Below, piece by piece: positions 47,259 through 56,281 of a stretch of DNA of 64,000 bases. Origin of the DNA: Stutzerimonas stutzeri KOS6 (GTDB lineage: Bacteria > Pseudomonadota > Gammaproteobacteria > Pseudomonadales > Pseudomonadaceae). Under the pieces are notes generated by a model that saw only the letters and a list, made by a program, of their open reading frames with translations, was not told the origin of the DNA and ran no database searches. Where the stretch lies: the NCBI RefSeq assembly GCF_000307775.2, contig NZ_KK020675.1, positions 24,568-88,567 of the forward strand. The letters are read 5' to 3'. Each line of letters begins with the position of its first letter. The first letter of the stretch is position 1. The position numbers and the translations under genes were made by a program.

Positions 47259-48191
47259 TCAGCCCTGCTCGTCCAGTTTGAGCCGCTCCTGGATCACATC
47301 CACGAGCTTTTCCGGCTGGAACTTGGAGAGGAAATTGTCGCAGCCGACCTTCTGCACCATCGCCAGGTTGAAACTGCCGGACAGCGAGGTGTGCAACACC
47401 ACGTAAAGATCACGCAGGCGCGGATCGTGGCGGATCTCGGTGGTCAGGCGATAGCCATCCATCTCCGGCATCTCGGCATCGGTGAAGACCATCAGCAGCT
47501 TGTCGGTCAGCACCTCGCCGGCATCGGCCCAGGCCTTGAGCATGTTAAGGCCTTTCAGCCCGTCACTGGCGGTATGCACCTTCAGACCGAGCTGGCTCAG
47601 GGTTTCGCGCAATTGCGCGAGGGCGACGGTGGAATCGTCCACGCAAAGCACTTCACGACCCCTGGCGCGTTCGAGAATCGGATCAGCCAGGCGCTCGGCG
47701 GAAATGCTGGTGTCGTAGGGCACGATCTCGGCCAGCACCTTCTCCACATCGATCACTTCCACCAACTCGCCATCGACCTTGGTGATGGAGGTCAGGTAAT
47801 GCTGGCGACCCGCAGTGGTCGGCGGCGGCATCACCTCCTCCCAGTTCAGGTTGACGATGCGGTCGACGCCACCGACCAGGAATGCCTGAACGGTACGGTT
47901 GTACTCGGTGACGATGATGGTGCTGCGCTCATCCGGCACGAGCGGCCGCAGACCGATGGCACGAGACAGGTCGACGACCGGCAGCGTCTGGCCACGCAGG
48001 TTGACCACACCGCAGACCGAACTGTGCCTGTGCGGCATGAGCGTCATCTTCGGTAGCTGGACGACTTCCTGCACCTTGAATACGTTGATGGCGAATTTCT
48101 GCCGCCCACCGAGCCGAAACATGAGAATTTCCAGGCGATTCTGCCCCACAAGGCGGGTGCGCTGATCAACTGAATCGAGAATGCCGGCCAT
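47259..48191 (-). CDS. cheV: Chemotaxis coupling protein CheV
   Basis: CheV couples chemoreceptors to CheA and can be phosphorylated. The 310-residue protein has an N-terminal CheW-like domain (about 15-160: FAINVFKVQEVVQL, VCGVVNLRGQTLPVVDLSRA) and a C-terminal receiver domain (about 178-300) with VLCVDDSTVALAQL, the phosphoacceptor Asp in MVFTDAEMPEMDGYRL, and the Lys in NFLSKFQPEKL. The start has AGGAG seven bases upstream. It is not in a chemotaxis operon here, as is common for pseudomonad cheV paralogues. Confidence 0.94.
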   Translation of the reverse strand: MAGILDSVDQRTRLVGQNRLEILMFRLGGRQKFAINVFKVQEVVQLPKMTLMPHRHSSVCGVVNLRGQTLPVVDLSRAIGLRPLVPDERSTIIVTEYNRTVQAFLVGGVDRIVNLNWEEVMPPPTTAGRQHYLTSITKVDGELVEVIDVEKVLAEIVPYDTSISAERLADPILERARGREVLCVDDSTVALAQLRETLSQLGLKVHTASDGLKGLNMLKAWADAGEVLTDKLLMVFTDAEMPEMDGYRLTTEIRHDPRLRDLYVVLHTSLSGSFNLAMVQKVGCDNFLSKFQPEKLVDVIQERLKLDEQG

Positions 48192-48323
48192 TTCCAGGCT
48201 CCTTGGGAAAACATGGTAAACGGCATATCGGCCGCATCCGACCTGGCTTTAAGTCGCACCGGCTGTTTATTCGACCGGCCATCGACGCCATCGAAGTCTG
48301 TCTGAACAGACCGCTGTCATTGC

Positions 48324-49238
48324 CTATCGGCGACCTGCATCGGGCCGGCTCAGTAGCGGCGAGTCAGCTGGCAGATGCATGCGCAGCGCGCCCGGGCGTA
48401 CGCCAAAACGCAGCGTTGCGCCGGAGAATGGCTCGCCATCGAGGTTGATATCGATGGCTTTCGGTGCTTCGACCTCCAGCCAGGGCAGCCGCGCGCTGAT
48501 CGACACCGTCTCGACTCCCAGCAGCCCGCCGCTGAGCAGTGTTCCCAGCGTACCGACAGCGTCGGCAGGCGCCGGTACGATGCAGACGTCCAGCAACCCA
48601 TCGTTGACCGTGGCCTGCGGGCATAGCAGTTGGCCGCCGCCAGCCTGCCGCCCATTGCCGATGCCAAGCGCAAGGAATTCCCCTTCCCACTCGAAGCCCG
48701 GCCCGCTGAATCGCCCTCGCGCCGAATGAATCTCGGAGAAGCGCGTGAGCCCGGTCAACAGATAAGCCCCGCCGCCCAGAAACCGCTTGAGCTCCTCGGA
48801 AGTAGTTGCCGTCACCCTCGAACCGAAGCCACCCGTGGCCATGTTGAAAAACGCCTGGCCATTCATCTCGCCGACATCCACGGCTTGCGCCGGCTCATCC
48901 AGCAGCGCCAGCGCCTCGAAAGGATCGAGCGAAATGCCGGCTGCCTTGGCAAAGTCGTTCGCGCTTCCGAGTGGCATCAGCGCAAGACTGGCATCGGTCT
49001 TCGCATCGAGCATCGCCTCGGCCACTTCACGCAGGGTGCCGTCTCCGCCACCGGCGATCAGTAGCGGATAACCCGCTGCCAACCCGTCCAGAACCAGCCG
49101 CTGTGCGTCGCCGGGCTCCCAGGTGACGCGAACGGCCAGCTCCCAACCAAGCTCACGCTGCTGCCGCACCGCTTCGCGCACCTCATCATTGAGCGCCTGT
49201 TTCCCATGCAATATCAGCAGTGCCTTGGCATCGCTCAT
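48324..49238 (-). CDS. yegS: Lipid kinase YegS-like
   Basis: A 304-residue diacylglycerol-kinase-fold protein. YegS phosphorylates lipids such as phosphatidylglycerol in vitro. The nucleotide-binding motif is LLIAGGGDGTLREVAEAM (about 60-77), followed by LPLGSANDFAKAAGI-like (MPLGSANDFA), the substrate region NMATGGFGSRVT, and the C-terminal INLDGEPF. The family length is about 300. GAGGA precedes the start. It is the last core gene before the exopolysaccharide locus, which begins on the other strand. Confidence 0.92.
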   Translation of the reverse strand: MSDAKALLILHGKQALNDEVREAVRQQRELGWELAVRVTWEPGDAQRLVLDGLAAGYPLLIAGGGDGTLREVAEAMLDAKTDASLALMPLGSANDFAKAAGISLDPFEALALLDEPAQAVDVGEMNGQAFFNMATGGFGSRVTATTSEELKRFLGGGAYLLTGLTRFSEIHSARGRFSGPGFEWEGEFLALGIGNGRQAGGGQLLCPQATVNDGLLDVCIVPAPADAVGTLGTLLSGGLLGVETVSISARLPWLEVEAPKAIDINLDGEPFSGATLRFGVRPGALRMHLPADSPLLSRPDAGRR

Positions 49239-49614
49239 GATCGTTCGTTCCTCGCAAATCGCACCGCAGGTTCAGACATGGCCCAAGGGCGGAAGTTGTA
49301 CGCAACGCGCGCAACAGTATTAATCCAAATGTTCGATCGATCGCGCCGCCGGTCAGCGGGCCCTTCTCCTCACAGCACTGGCGACCCCTCCTCCCGAACC
49401 GCCAAAGCTCTTGCGAAACAGTTACTTGGACCAGAAAAACGCACGCCATCATTTTTCTGACGGCTGTCCGGGTACTACTGAACTCATACCTAGAGGGGCG
49501 GTCGGAGCAGGAGTCCCGATCACGGTTGCGATGGCGGCCTGCTATCACCCCCCCGCGTACCGCGGCGATTAATTCGAGTATTGAGCCAGCTTTGAGCTGA
49601 GGATGGAGCCTTGT
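49239..49614. other. Divergent leader region before the exopolysaccharide locus
   Basis: These 376 bases carry no convincing gene. They separate yegS from the first exopolysaccharide gene and include a candidate AlgU-type promoter (GAACTC-N16-TCGGA, 49480-49506). A second, weaker possibility is TTGGAC near 49430 with TCATTT 17 bases on. The predicted leader from the AlgU-like site is about 100 bases. Confidence 0.5.
49480..49506 (+). promoter_or_regulatory. Candidate AlgU (sigma-22/E) promoter of the EPS locus
   Basis: GAACTC, 16 bases, TCGGA. The AlgU consensus in Pseudomonas is about GAACTT-N16/17-TCTGA, so five of six and four of five positions match. Transcription would start near 49511, about 100 bases before the first gene. 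Confidence 0.4.
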
Positions 49615-51042
49615 ATGCGCGTACAGTCAGTTGGAACCCTTGAATATGCTCACCCGAGTTTCGTCGACTACTTCCTAGCCAGTGCCCGCCTGATACATGC
49701 CCTGACGGCCGTGCTGCCGGGCCTGCTCCTACTGGCCTTCCTGGAGCTGCCGGCCGGCGGTCCGTTCAGCGCATTCCTGGGTTTCTTCGCGGTCCTGAGC
49801 GTCATCATCTTCCAGACGGTAGGCATCTATAGCGAAGAGGTGTTCAGCACCCTGCTGCGCTTTCGCGTGATGTTCGTCGCCTGGGCCGCGGCGTTCAGCT
49901 TCCTGGTATTCATGCACCAGGGCATGGGGCTGTTCGGTTACCTGGAAGCCAAGCACCTGATGTTCTGGTTCTTCACCAGTGCCGCGCTGTTCGGTGCGGA
50001 GCGTCTGGCCATGCTCGGGCTGTTCCGTCGGCTGATGGCGCGCGGCATGTTCCTGCAGAACGCGGTGATTCTTGGCGGCACCGAGAACGGTGTGCGCGTT
50101 GCCGAGTACCTGCAACACAACCGCGACATCCGCACCGGCGTACTTGGTTTCATCGATGACCGCCTCGAGCGGCTGCCCAAGCAACTGGCCAACCTGCCGC
50201 TGCTGGGCAATACCCGCGATCTGGAACAGATGATCCGCGAAGAAAAGGTCACGCAGGTACTGGTCGCCCTGCCCTGGTTTGCCGACAGCCGGATCGGCCA
50301 GGTGATCGCCGAGCTGCGCAAGTTGCCGGTCAACGTACTGCTGGTACCGGACATGGTCGCCTTTCGCCATGCCGACAGGCGTATCACCGAGGTCGGCGGC
50401 CTGCCGACCCTGATCGCCTCCGATCTGCCCCTGCGCGGCTGGTCGCCGCTCTTCAAGCGCCTGGAAGACATCGTCATATCCAGTCTCGCCCTGCTGGCCG
50501 CCGCTCCGCTCATGTTGCTGGTCGCCCTGGCAATCAAGCTCGACTCCCCCGGCCCGGTTCTGTTCAAGCAGAAGCGCTATGGCTACAACAACCGTCTTAT
50601 CGAGGTCTTCAAGTTCCGCTCGATGTACCACGAGAAATCCGACGCCAACGCCGACCGCCAGACCACCCGCGGCGACAATCGCATCACCCGTGTCGGACGC
50701 TTCATCCGCAAGACCAGCCTCGATGAGCTGCCGCAATTGCTGAACGTATTCCTCGGCAGCATGTCCATGGTCGGTCCGCGACCACATGCCACCGCCACCA
50801 AGGCAGCCGGCGTGCTGTTCGAAGACGCCGTGGCCGAGTACTCGGCACGCCACCGCGTCAAGCCTGGCATCACCGGCTGGGCGCAAATCAATGGCTACCG
50901 GGGCGAGACCGACACACTGGAAAAGATCGAGAAACGCGTCGAATTCGACCTCGACTACATCGAGCGTTGGTCGGTCTGGTTCGACCTCTACATTCTCGTG
51001 CGCACCCCGCCAGCCCTGCTACTCAACAAGGACGTGTACTGA
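49615..51042 (+). CDS. wcaJ: Undecaprenyl-phosphate sugar-phosphate transferase (WcaJ/PslA-like)
   Basis: The polyisoprenyl-phosphate hexose-1-phosphate transferase that starts the repeat unit on undecaprenyl phosphate, probably with glucose-1-phosphate. The 475-residue protein has four N-terminal helices, a CoA-binding-like domain ([16 protein letters not shown]), a fifth hydrophobic segment (about 285-310), and the catalytic bac_transf domain with [48 protein letters not shown] and [18 protein letters not shown]. The ATG at 49615 has GGAG six bases upstream; an ATG four codons earlier is weaker. It is first in the exopolysaccharide locus. Confidence 0.93.
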   Translation: MRVQSVGTLEYAHPSFVDYFLASARLIHALTAVLPGLLLLAFLELPAGGPFSAFLGFFAVLSVIIFQTVGIYSEEVFSTLLRFRVMFVAWAAAFSFLVFMHQGMGLFGYLEAKHLMFWFFTSAALFGAERLAMLGLFRRLMARGMFLQNAVILGGTENGVRVAEYLQHNRDIRTGVLGFIDDRLERLPKQLANLPLLGNTRDLEQMIREEKVTQVLVALPWFADSRIGQVIAELRKLPVNVLLVPDMVAFRHADRRITEVGGLPTLIASDLPLRGWSPLFKRLEDIVISSLALLAAAPLMLLVALAIKLDSPGPVLFKQKRYGYNNRLIEVFKFRSMYHEKSDANADRQTTRGDNRITRVGRFIRKTSLDELPQLLNVFLGSMSMVGPRPHATATKAAGVLFEDAVAEYSARHRVKPGITGWAQINGYRGETDTLEKIEKRVEFDLDYIERWSVWFDLYILVRTPPALLLNKDVY

Positions 51043-51083
51043 CCGACGAGGCAGCTGCGCCTTGCCGAAAGGATTGGAAACGA

Positions 51084-51103
51084 GTCACGCGCCAAGGCGT
51101 GAC
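51084..51103. other. 7-bp hairpin between wcaJ and wzb
   Basis: GTCACGC-GCCAAG-GCGTGAC, about 40 bases past the wcaJ stop, immediately before a candidate promoter. It may partly end the first transcript. No T tract follows directly. Confidence 0.4.
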
Positions 51104-51109
51104 AGGACG

Positions 51110-51136
51110 GAACTAATGACCCCCCAAAAAATCTCA
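51110..51136 (+). promoter_or_regulatory. Candidate AlgU-type promoter of wzb-wzc
   Basis: GAACTA, 16 bases, TCTCA. It matches the AlgU-type consensus at five of six and four of five positions, with the same 16-base spacing as the site before wcaJ. The transcript would have a leader of about 55 bases before wzb. Confidence 0.42.
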
Positions 51137-51197
51137 TTTTCGTTCACCCCAGGGCATCTCCCAGAGGCTGTGAATCAGCGGCCCCGAGGGTGAATTG

Positions 51198-51635
51198 ATG
51201 TTCAAGAACATTTTGATCGTTTGTGTCGGAAACATCTGCCGAAGCCCCACCGCCGAGGCACTGTTCGCGCACAGACTTAGCGGCCAGGGCCTGACGATCA
51301 GTTCGGCAGGAATTGGTGCCCTAGTAGGTAGCCCCATGGACAAGACCGCTCATGAAGTATTGCAGGACAACGGGCTGGAGCTTCCGGCCCACTGCGCTCG
51401 CCAGGTCGACAGGCACATCCTGCACCAGGCAGACCTCATCCTCGCAATGGAGCATAGCCACATTCAGCATCTTCGCCAGATAGCACCTGAAGTGCATGGC
51501 AAGACCTTTCTCATTGGCAAGTGGCAGGACGATCTGGAGATTCCGGACCCCTACCGTCAATCCAAACCCGCTTTTGAACATGTCCACGATCTCCTGACGA
51601 AATCCGTCGAGAGCTGGCTTCCTTACCTGAGATGA
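51198..51635 (+). CDS. wzb: Low-molecular-weight protein-tyrosine phosphatase (Wzb-like)
   Basis: A 145-residue cytoplasmic phosphatase that removes phosphate from the tyrosine tail of Wzc. The signature C-x5-R loop is VCVGNICRSPTAEAL (Cys9 and Arg15), and the general-acid Asp is in the DPYRQ motif near 114. Family markers SSAGIGALVGSPMD and ILAMEHSHIQHL are present. ATG 51198 is preferred to the TTG just before it; GAGG lies eight bases upstream. It is 13 bases before wzc. Confidence 0.94.
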   Translation: MFKNILIVCVGNICRSPTAEALFAHRLSGQGLTISSAGIGALVGSPMDKTAHEVLQDNGLELPAHCARQVDRHILHQADLILAMEHSHIQHLRQIAPEVHGKTFLIGKWQDDLEIPDPYRQSKPAFEHVHDLLTKSVESWLPYLR

Positions 51636-51648
51636 AGAAGGAACTTCG

Positions 51649-53862
51649 ATGACAACCATGCCCCGCCCGATTTATGAAACCAAAGAGGACAAGGACATCG
51701 ACCTGGCCCACCTCTTTGACACGTTCATCAACAACCGCGTGCTCATCATGGGCATCACCGGGTTCTTCGCAGCGCTCGGTATTGCCTATGCACTGCTCAC
51801 GACCCCGGTCTACCTAGCCAGCGCGATGATCCAGATCGAGCCTAAGAACGGGCTGCCGAGCCTGACTGACGTGGTCAACAGCAATCCGCCGGTTTCGCCG
51901 GCGCAGACCGAGATCGCCTTGCTCAAGTCGCGCTCGGTGGTTGGCGGCGCGGTGAGCAACCTGAACCTCGACATCATCATCACCCCGCATTACTTCCCGA
52001 TCATCGGCGGCTTCATGGCGCGTCGTTTCGAGCCGAGCGAAGAAGGCGAACTGGGCTGGCACCCGACCGGTCTGGGCGGTTACGCCTGGGGTGGCGAGAC
52101 GCTCAAGGTCACTCAGCTGGAAGTACCGGACAAGGTGCACGGCAAGGAGCTGACCCTCGAAGCGGCCGACAACAACGGCTTCATCCTGCGCGACGAGGAT
52201 GACGAAGTCGTCGCCCAGGGCGTGGTAGGCGAGCCGGTTGCCAATGAAAACTACCGGATCACCGTGGCAGAGCTGAACGCGCGCCCCGGTACGACCTTCA
52301 CGGTAATCAAGAACCGCACCTACAACACCACCGAAAGCTACCAGCAGCGCCTGGCGGCCGCCGAGCGCGGCAAACAGTCCGGGATCGTCAACGTGACCCT
52401 CGAAGACCCCGATCCGGCTCATGCCATTCGCGTACTGGAAGAGGTCGCCAGCCTCTATGTCGAGCAGAACGTAGCGCGCAACGCTGCCGAAGCCACGCAG
52501 AGCCTGGAGTTCCTCAACGAACAGATCCCGACCGTACGTCGCAACCTCGACGCCGCCCAGACCGCGCTGAACAAGTACCAGACCGGCTCGCGCTCGGTGG
52601 ACATCACCGCCGAAACGCAATCGGTGCTCGATCGCATCGTTGACATGGAACGTCAGATCTCCGAGCAGAACCTCAAGCGCACCGAGATGGAACGCCGTTT
52701 CACCCGCCAGCACCCGAACTTCCAGGCGCTGATGAACCAGATCAACCAGTTGCAGACGCAGAAGGAAGAGCTGGAGAAGCAGATCGGCACCCTGCCCTCG
52801 ACCCAGCAGGAACTGCTGCGCCTGAACCGCGACGTGGAGGTTTCATCGGAAACCTACTCCATGCTGCTCAACAAGACCCAGGAGCTGGACATCATCCGCG
52901 CCGGTACCGTGGGCAACGTGCGCATCATCGACCATGCCGCTGCCGACCTGGAAACCCCGGTCAAGCCGAACAAGCCGCTGGTGGTGATCGTCGCCACACT
53001 GCTCGGCGCCCTGCTCGCCACCGCCTTCGTCTATGTGCGTGAAGCGCTCAAGCGTGGCGTGGAAAACCCCGAGGAAATCGAACGTGCCGGCACTCCGGTC
53101 TATGCCTCGATTCCGTTTACCGACAAGCAGGCCGCGCTGGAAAAACGCCTGGCCAACTTCAAGCGCGACAAGAGTGCCGCCTCGTACCTGCTGACCATCA
53201 ACGACCCGGCCGACCTCGCCACCGAAGCCATGCGCAGCCTGCGTACCAGCCTGCACTTCGCGATGATCGAGGCCAAGAACAACGTCCTGATGATCACCGG
53301 CCCGAGCCCGGCGGTGGGCAAGTCCTTCGTCACCACCAACCTCGCCGCGGTGGTCGCCCAGTCTGGCAAGCGCGTGCTGCTGATCGATGCGGACATGCGC
53401 AAGGGCTACCTGCACAAGGTCATGCGTTGCGACGGCGACAAGGGGCTGTCCGACATCCTCTCCGGGCGCATCACCCTGTTCGATGCCATCCAGAAGACCC
53501 AGCTCAACAACCTGCACGTAATCACCCATGGCCAACTGCCGCCGAATCCGTCGGAACTGCTGATGCACGAGAACTTCTCGCGCTTCGTCAAGGAGATTAG
53601 CCACATGTACGACCTGGTGATCTTCGATACGCCGCCGATCCTGGCGGTCACCGACGCCGCACTGGTCGGCAGCCAGGCGGGCACCACGCTGATGGTCACC
53701 CGCTACGGCCTGAACGGGTTGAAGGAAATCGAAGCAGCCAAGCGGCGCCTCGAACAGAACGGCCTGCTGGTCAAGGGCGTGATCTTCAACGCCGTGGTCC
53801 GCAAGGCCTCCACCTACGGCGAGTACGGCTACTACCAGTACGAATACGCCAGCACCAAATAA
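51649..53862 (+). CDS. wzc: Polysaccharide co-polymerase and tyrosine autokinase (Wzc-like)
   Basis: Wzc controls chain length and export of group 1 capsule or EPS together with Wza. The 737-residue protein has a Wzz domain with TM1 (about 32-52), a periplasmic coiled coil (about 250-400), TM2 (about 443-463) and a cytoplasmic BY-kinase domain. Kinase motifs are Walker A GPSPAVGKSF, Walker A' VLLIDADMRKG and Walker B LVIFDTPPI. The C-terminus YGEYGYYQYEYASTK holds the tyrosine cluster that is phosphorylated. AGGA precedes the start. A 13-bp perfect hairpin follows 10 bases after the stop. Confidence 0.95.
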   Translation: MTTMPRPIYETKEDKDIDLAHLFDTFINNRVLIMGITGFFAALGIAYALLTTPVYLASAMIQIEPKNGLPSLTDVVNSNPPVSPAQTEIALLKSRSVVGGAVSNLNLDIIITPHYFPIIGGFMARRFEPSEEGELGWHPTGLGGYAWGGETLKVTQLEVPDKVHGKELTLEAADNNGFILRDEDDEVVAQGVVGEPVANENYRITVAELNARPGTTFTVIKNRTYNTTESYQQRLAAAERGKQSGIVNVTLEDPDPAHAIRVLEEVASLYVEQNVARNAAEATQSLEFLNEQIPTVRRNLDAAQTALNKYQTGSRSVDITAETQSVLDRIVDMERQISEQNLKRTEMERRFTRQHPNFQALMNQINQLQTQKEELEKQIGTLPSTQQELLRLNRDVEVSSETYSMLLNKTQELDIIRAGTVGNVRIIDHAAADLETPVKPNKPLVVIVATLLGALLATAFVYVREALKRGVENPEEIERAGTPVYASIPFTDKQAALEKRLANFKRDKSAASYLLTINDPADLATEAMRSLRTSLHFAMIEAKNNVLMITGPSPAVGKSFVTTNLAAVVAQSGKRVLLIDADMRKGYLHKVMRCDGDKGLSDILSGRITLFDAIQKTQLNNLHVITHGQLPPNPSELLMHENFSRFVKEISHMYDLVIFDTPPILAVTDAALVGSQAGTTLMVTRYGLNGLKEIEAAKRRLEQNGLLVKGVIFNAVVRKASTYGEYGYYQYEYASTK

Positions 53863-53872
53863 AAGGTGAGCC

Positions 53873-53902
53873 ACATGGCGACGGGCCTACCCGTCGCCAT
53901 GT
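53873..53902. terminator. Perfect 13-bp hairpin after wzc
   Basis: ACATGGCGACGGG, loop CCTA, CCCGTCGCCATGT. It starts 10 bases after the wzc stop. There is no T tract directly after it. It may protect the wzb-wzc mRNA 3' end or reduce read-through. Confidence 0.6.
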
Positions 53903-53955
53903 CCAGCTGCTCCGGTTCGCGCCCCCTTCCCGCTGCCCTTGCCTGACCTCTCGAG

Positions 53956-53974
53956 CGTCAGTGGACGTTTTTTT
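53956..53974 (+). terminator. Weak intrinsic terminator in the operon
   Basis: CGTC-AGTG-GACG (53956-53967) is followed by seven T residues (53968-53974). An alternative stem CTGAC-N9-GTCAG ends six bases before the T run. The stem is short, so partial termination is most likely. It lies 22 bases before the GH5 gene. Confidence 0.5.
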
Positions 53975-53996
53975 GCCTGAAGATAGGTGTTAGCTG

Positions 53997-55073
53997 ATGA
54001 CCAGACACCCCCACCGGCCCGCCAAACGTTCGACACGCCTGGCCCTGGCACTGACCGCTGCCCTCTCGGCAGCGAGCGTCTGCGCCAGCGACTGGCCGCA
54101 GGGCGACCAAGGCCTCGCACTGCTCGGGGTCAATCTATCCGGCGCCGGCTTCGCCCCGCATGTCACGCCGGGAAAGAACGGCACCCATTACTTCTATCCG
54201 GAGAAGAAGCACTTCAAGTATTACGCCGACCAAGGCGTCAGGCTGATCCGCTTCCCCTTCATCTGGGAGCGCGTGCAGCACTCGCTGGATGAAGGATTGA
54301 ACTTCGACCAGATCCGGTTGTTGAAGAAGACCCTGGATTTGGCCGCGATGAATGGCCAGAAGGTCATTCTCGACATGCACAACTACGGTCGTTACCACGG
54401 CGAGCTCATCGGCTCGAGCGAAGTGCCGTACGAGGCCTACGCCTCGGTTTGGCGGCAGTTGGCCGAGCGCTTCAAGGGCCATCGTGCCCTGCTCGGCTAC
54501 GACATCATGAACGAGCCGCACAGCACCGTGGGCCTGTGGCCGGGTGCGGCGCAGGCCGCCGTCGATGCGATCCGCGAGGTCGACGACCAGACGCTGATCT
54601 TCATCGAAGGCGAGCGCTGGTCGAGTGCCTATCACTGGCCGCTGGTGAACGCCAACTTCCTCATCGACGACCCGGCCGACCGCATCGTCTACGAGGCGCA
54701 CCTGTACTTCGACCGGGATTTCTCCGGCAAATACACGGAGCAGGCCAGCCGCAACATAGACCCGATGATCGGTGTGGAGCGGGCTCGCCCGTTCGTCGAG
54801 TGGCTAAAGACCCACGGCCAGCGAGGCTTCCTCGGCGAATACGGTATTCCCGACGACCTACCCGAGGCAGCGGAAGCGATGGACAACCTGCTCGGCTACC
54901 TCAACGACAACTGCGTACCCAGCGCCTACTGGGCCGGCGGCCCCGGCTGGGGCACCTACAGGCTGGCGATCGAGCCACGCGACGGCAAGGAGCGCCCGCA
55001 GATGGCGCTCATGCGCAAGCACCTGGCCAACGACTGCGCCGCCATAGGCCCTACGCCGGCGAACCCTGACTGA
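53997..55073 (+). CDS. Secreted glycoside hydrolase family 5 (endoglucanase-like)
   Basis: A 358-residue GH5-type glycanase, exported by a basic signal peptide (about 1-30, cleavage near VCA-S). The acid/base Glu is E173 in YDIMNEPHST and the nucleophile Glu is E281 in GFLGEYGIP. Other GH5 landmarks are RLIRFPFIWERVQ and VILDMHNYGRYHGELIG. In exopolysaccharide loci such periplasmic hydrolases trim or edit the polymer (compare PslG and BcsZ, though not orthologous by size). The substrate here is unknown. It follows the terminator-like sequence after wzc. Confidence 0.9.
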   Translation: MTRHPHRPAKRSTRLALALTAALSAASVCASDWPQGDQGLALLGVNLSGAGFAPHVTPGKNGTHYFYPEKKHFKYYADQGVRLIRFPFIWERVQHSLDEGLNFDQIRLLKKTLDLAAMNGQKVILDMHNYGRYHGELIGSSEVPYEAYASVWRQLAERFKGHRALLGYDIMNEPHSTVGLWPGAAQAAVDAIREVDDQTLIFIEGERWSSAYHWPLVNANFLIDDPADRIVYEAHLYFDRDFSGKYTEQASRNIDPMIGVERARPFVEWLKTHGQRGFLGEYGIPDDLPEAAEAMDNLLGYLNDNCVPSAYWAGGPGWGTYRLAIEPRDGKERPQMALMRKHLANDCAAIGPTPANPD

Positions 55074-55091
55074 TTCTGGAGTGACTCGAAC

Positions 55092-56279
55092 ATGAAATTC
55101 GGACTGCTATGGCATTCATTCTCATCCGGCAACCTCGGGGTTGGCGCGCTGAGCATTTCCAACATGCTGCTGATCGACGAGGCCGCACGCAAATGCGGCA
55201 TCACGCCCGAATTCCTGATCATCGGCTCGTCCGGCCCCTGTGACTATCCGCCGTCCACCGAACGCTTCAAGTACGAATTCATCGAGTTCAACGAAAAGGC
55301 GCTGTTGAAGAATCCGCACGGCCTGTACCGGGCAATCGCCTCGTGCGATGCCGTGTTCGACATCGGCGAGGGTGACAGCTTCTCCGACATCTACGGTTCC
55401 AAGCGACTGATCAAGCTGCTGGTGAGCAAGGGCATGGCGCTGGCCGGCCGTGTCCCGCTGATTCTCTCGCCGCAGACCATCGGCCCGTTCAAGTCCGACT
55501 GGGGCACCAGGGCGTCGGCGCTGGCCATGAAGAAAAGCACCATGGTCTTCGCCCGCGATCACCAGTCGTTCGATGTGCTCAGGCAACTCGGCATCGCCAA
55601 CCGTGACGAGGTAATCGATGTCGCCTTCGCCCTGCCCTTCGATCGCCAGAGCGAACACCGCGATCCGAACAAGCTGGCGGTGGGCCTCAGCGTCTCGGCG
55701 CTGCTGCATCACGGTGGCTATGAAGGCACCGCCAACCAGTTCGGCCTGCGTGCCGACTACAAGGCACTGACCGATCGCCTGATCCGCACCCTGCTCGAGC
55801 GCGGTCACGAGGTGCACCTGGTGCCTCACGTGATCCCCATCGGCTTTCCGGCCGAAGACGACTACACCGTTTCCCGGCAACTGCAGCAGCAGTACCCGCA
55901 ACTCAAGCTGGCGCCACGCTTCAAGGGACCGATCGAAGCCAAGTCCTATATCAGTGGCATGGACTTCTTCATCGGCGCGCGCATGCACGCGACCATCGGA
56001 GCCTTCTCGGCCGGTGTGCCGGTGGTACCGCTGGCCTACAGCCGCAAGTTCGCCGGGCTCTACCAGTCGCTGGACTATCACCGCGTGGTCGACCTCAAGA
56101 CCGAGGACACCGATAGCGCGCTGGAGCTGGTGCTGACGCATCTGGACAACCGTGAGCAGCTCAAGGCGGAGGTAGCCGCCAGCGGCGCGATCATCCGCCG
56201 CAAGCTGAATGCCTACAGCGCCGCACTGGAACAGATCCTGGCGACGCTGCAGCAGCCCCAGGCCGCGTACCAGGGATAA
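55092..56279 (+). CDS. Polysaccharide pyruvyl transferase family protein
   Basis: A 395-residue member of the PS_pyruv_trans family, which adds pyruvate ketals from phosphoenolpyruvate to sugars such as those of colanic acid and xanthan. Visible segments are MKFGLLWHSFSSGNLGVGAL (the N-terminal GN-G pattern), FDIGEGDSFSDIYG, PLILSPQTIGPF and the C-terminal FFIGARMHATIGAFSAGVP, the family hallmark. It has no signal peptide and should act in the cytoplasm on the lipid-linked unit. It is 18 bases after the GH5 gene and two bases before wzx. Confidence 0.9.
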   Translation: MKFGLLWHSFSSGNLGVGALSISNMLLIDEAARKCGITPEFLIIGSSGPCDYPPSTERFKYEFIEFNEKALLKNPHGLYRAIASCDAVFDIGEGDSFSDIYGSKRLIKLLVSKGMALAGRVPLILSPQTIGPFKSDWGTRASALAMKKSTMVFARDHQSFDVLRQLGIANRDEVIDVAFALPFDRQSEHRDPNKLAVGLSVSALLHHGGYEGTANQFGLRADYKALTDRLIRTLLERGHEVHLVPHVIPIGFPAEDDYTVSRQLQQQYPQLKLAPRFKGPIEAKSYISGMDFFIGARMHATIGAFSAGVPVVPLAYSRKFAGLYQSLDYHRVVDLKTEDTDSALELVLTHLDNREQLKAEVAASGAIIRRKLNAYSAALEQILATLQQPQAAYQG

Positions 56280-56281
56280 TC

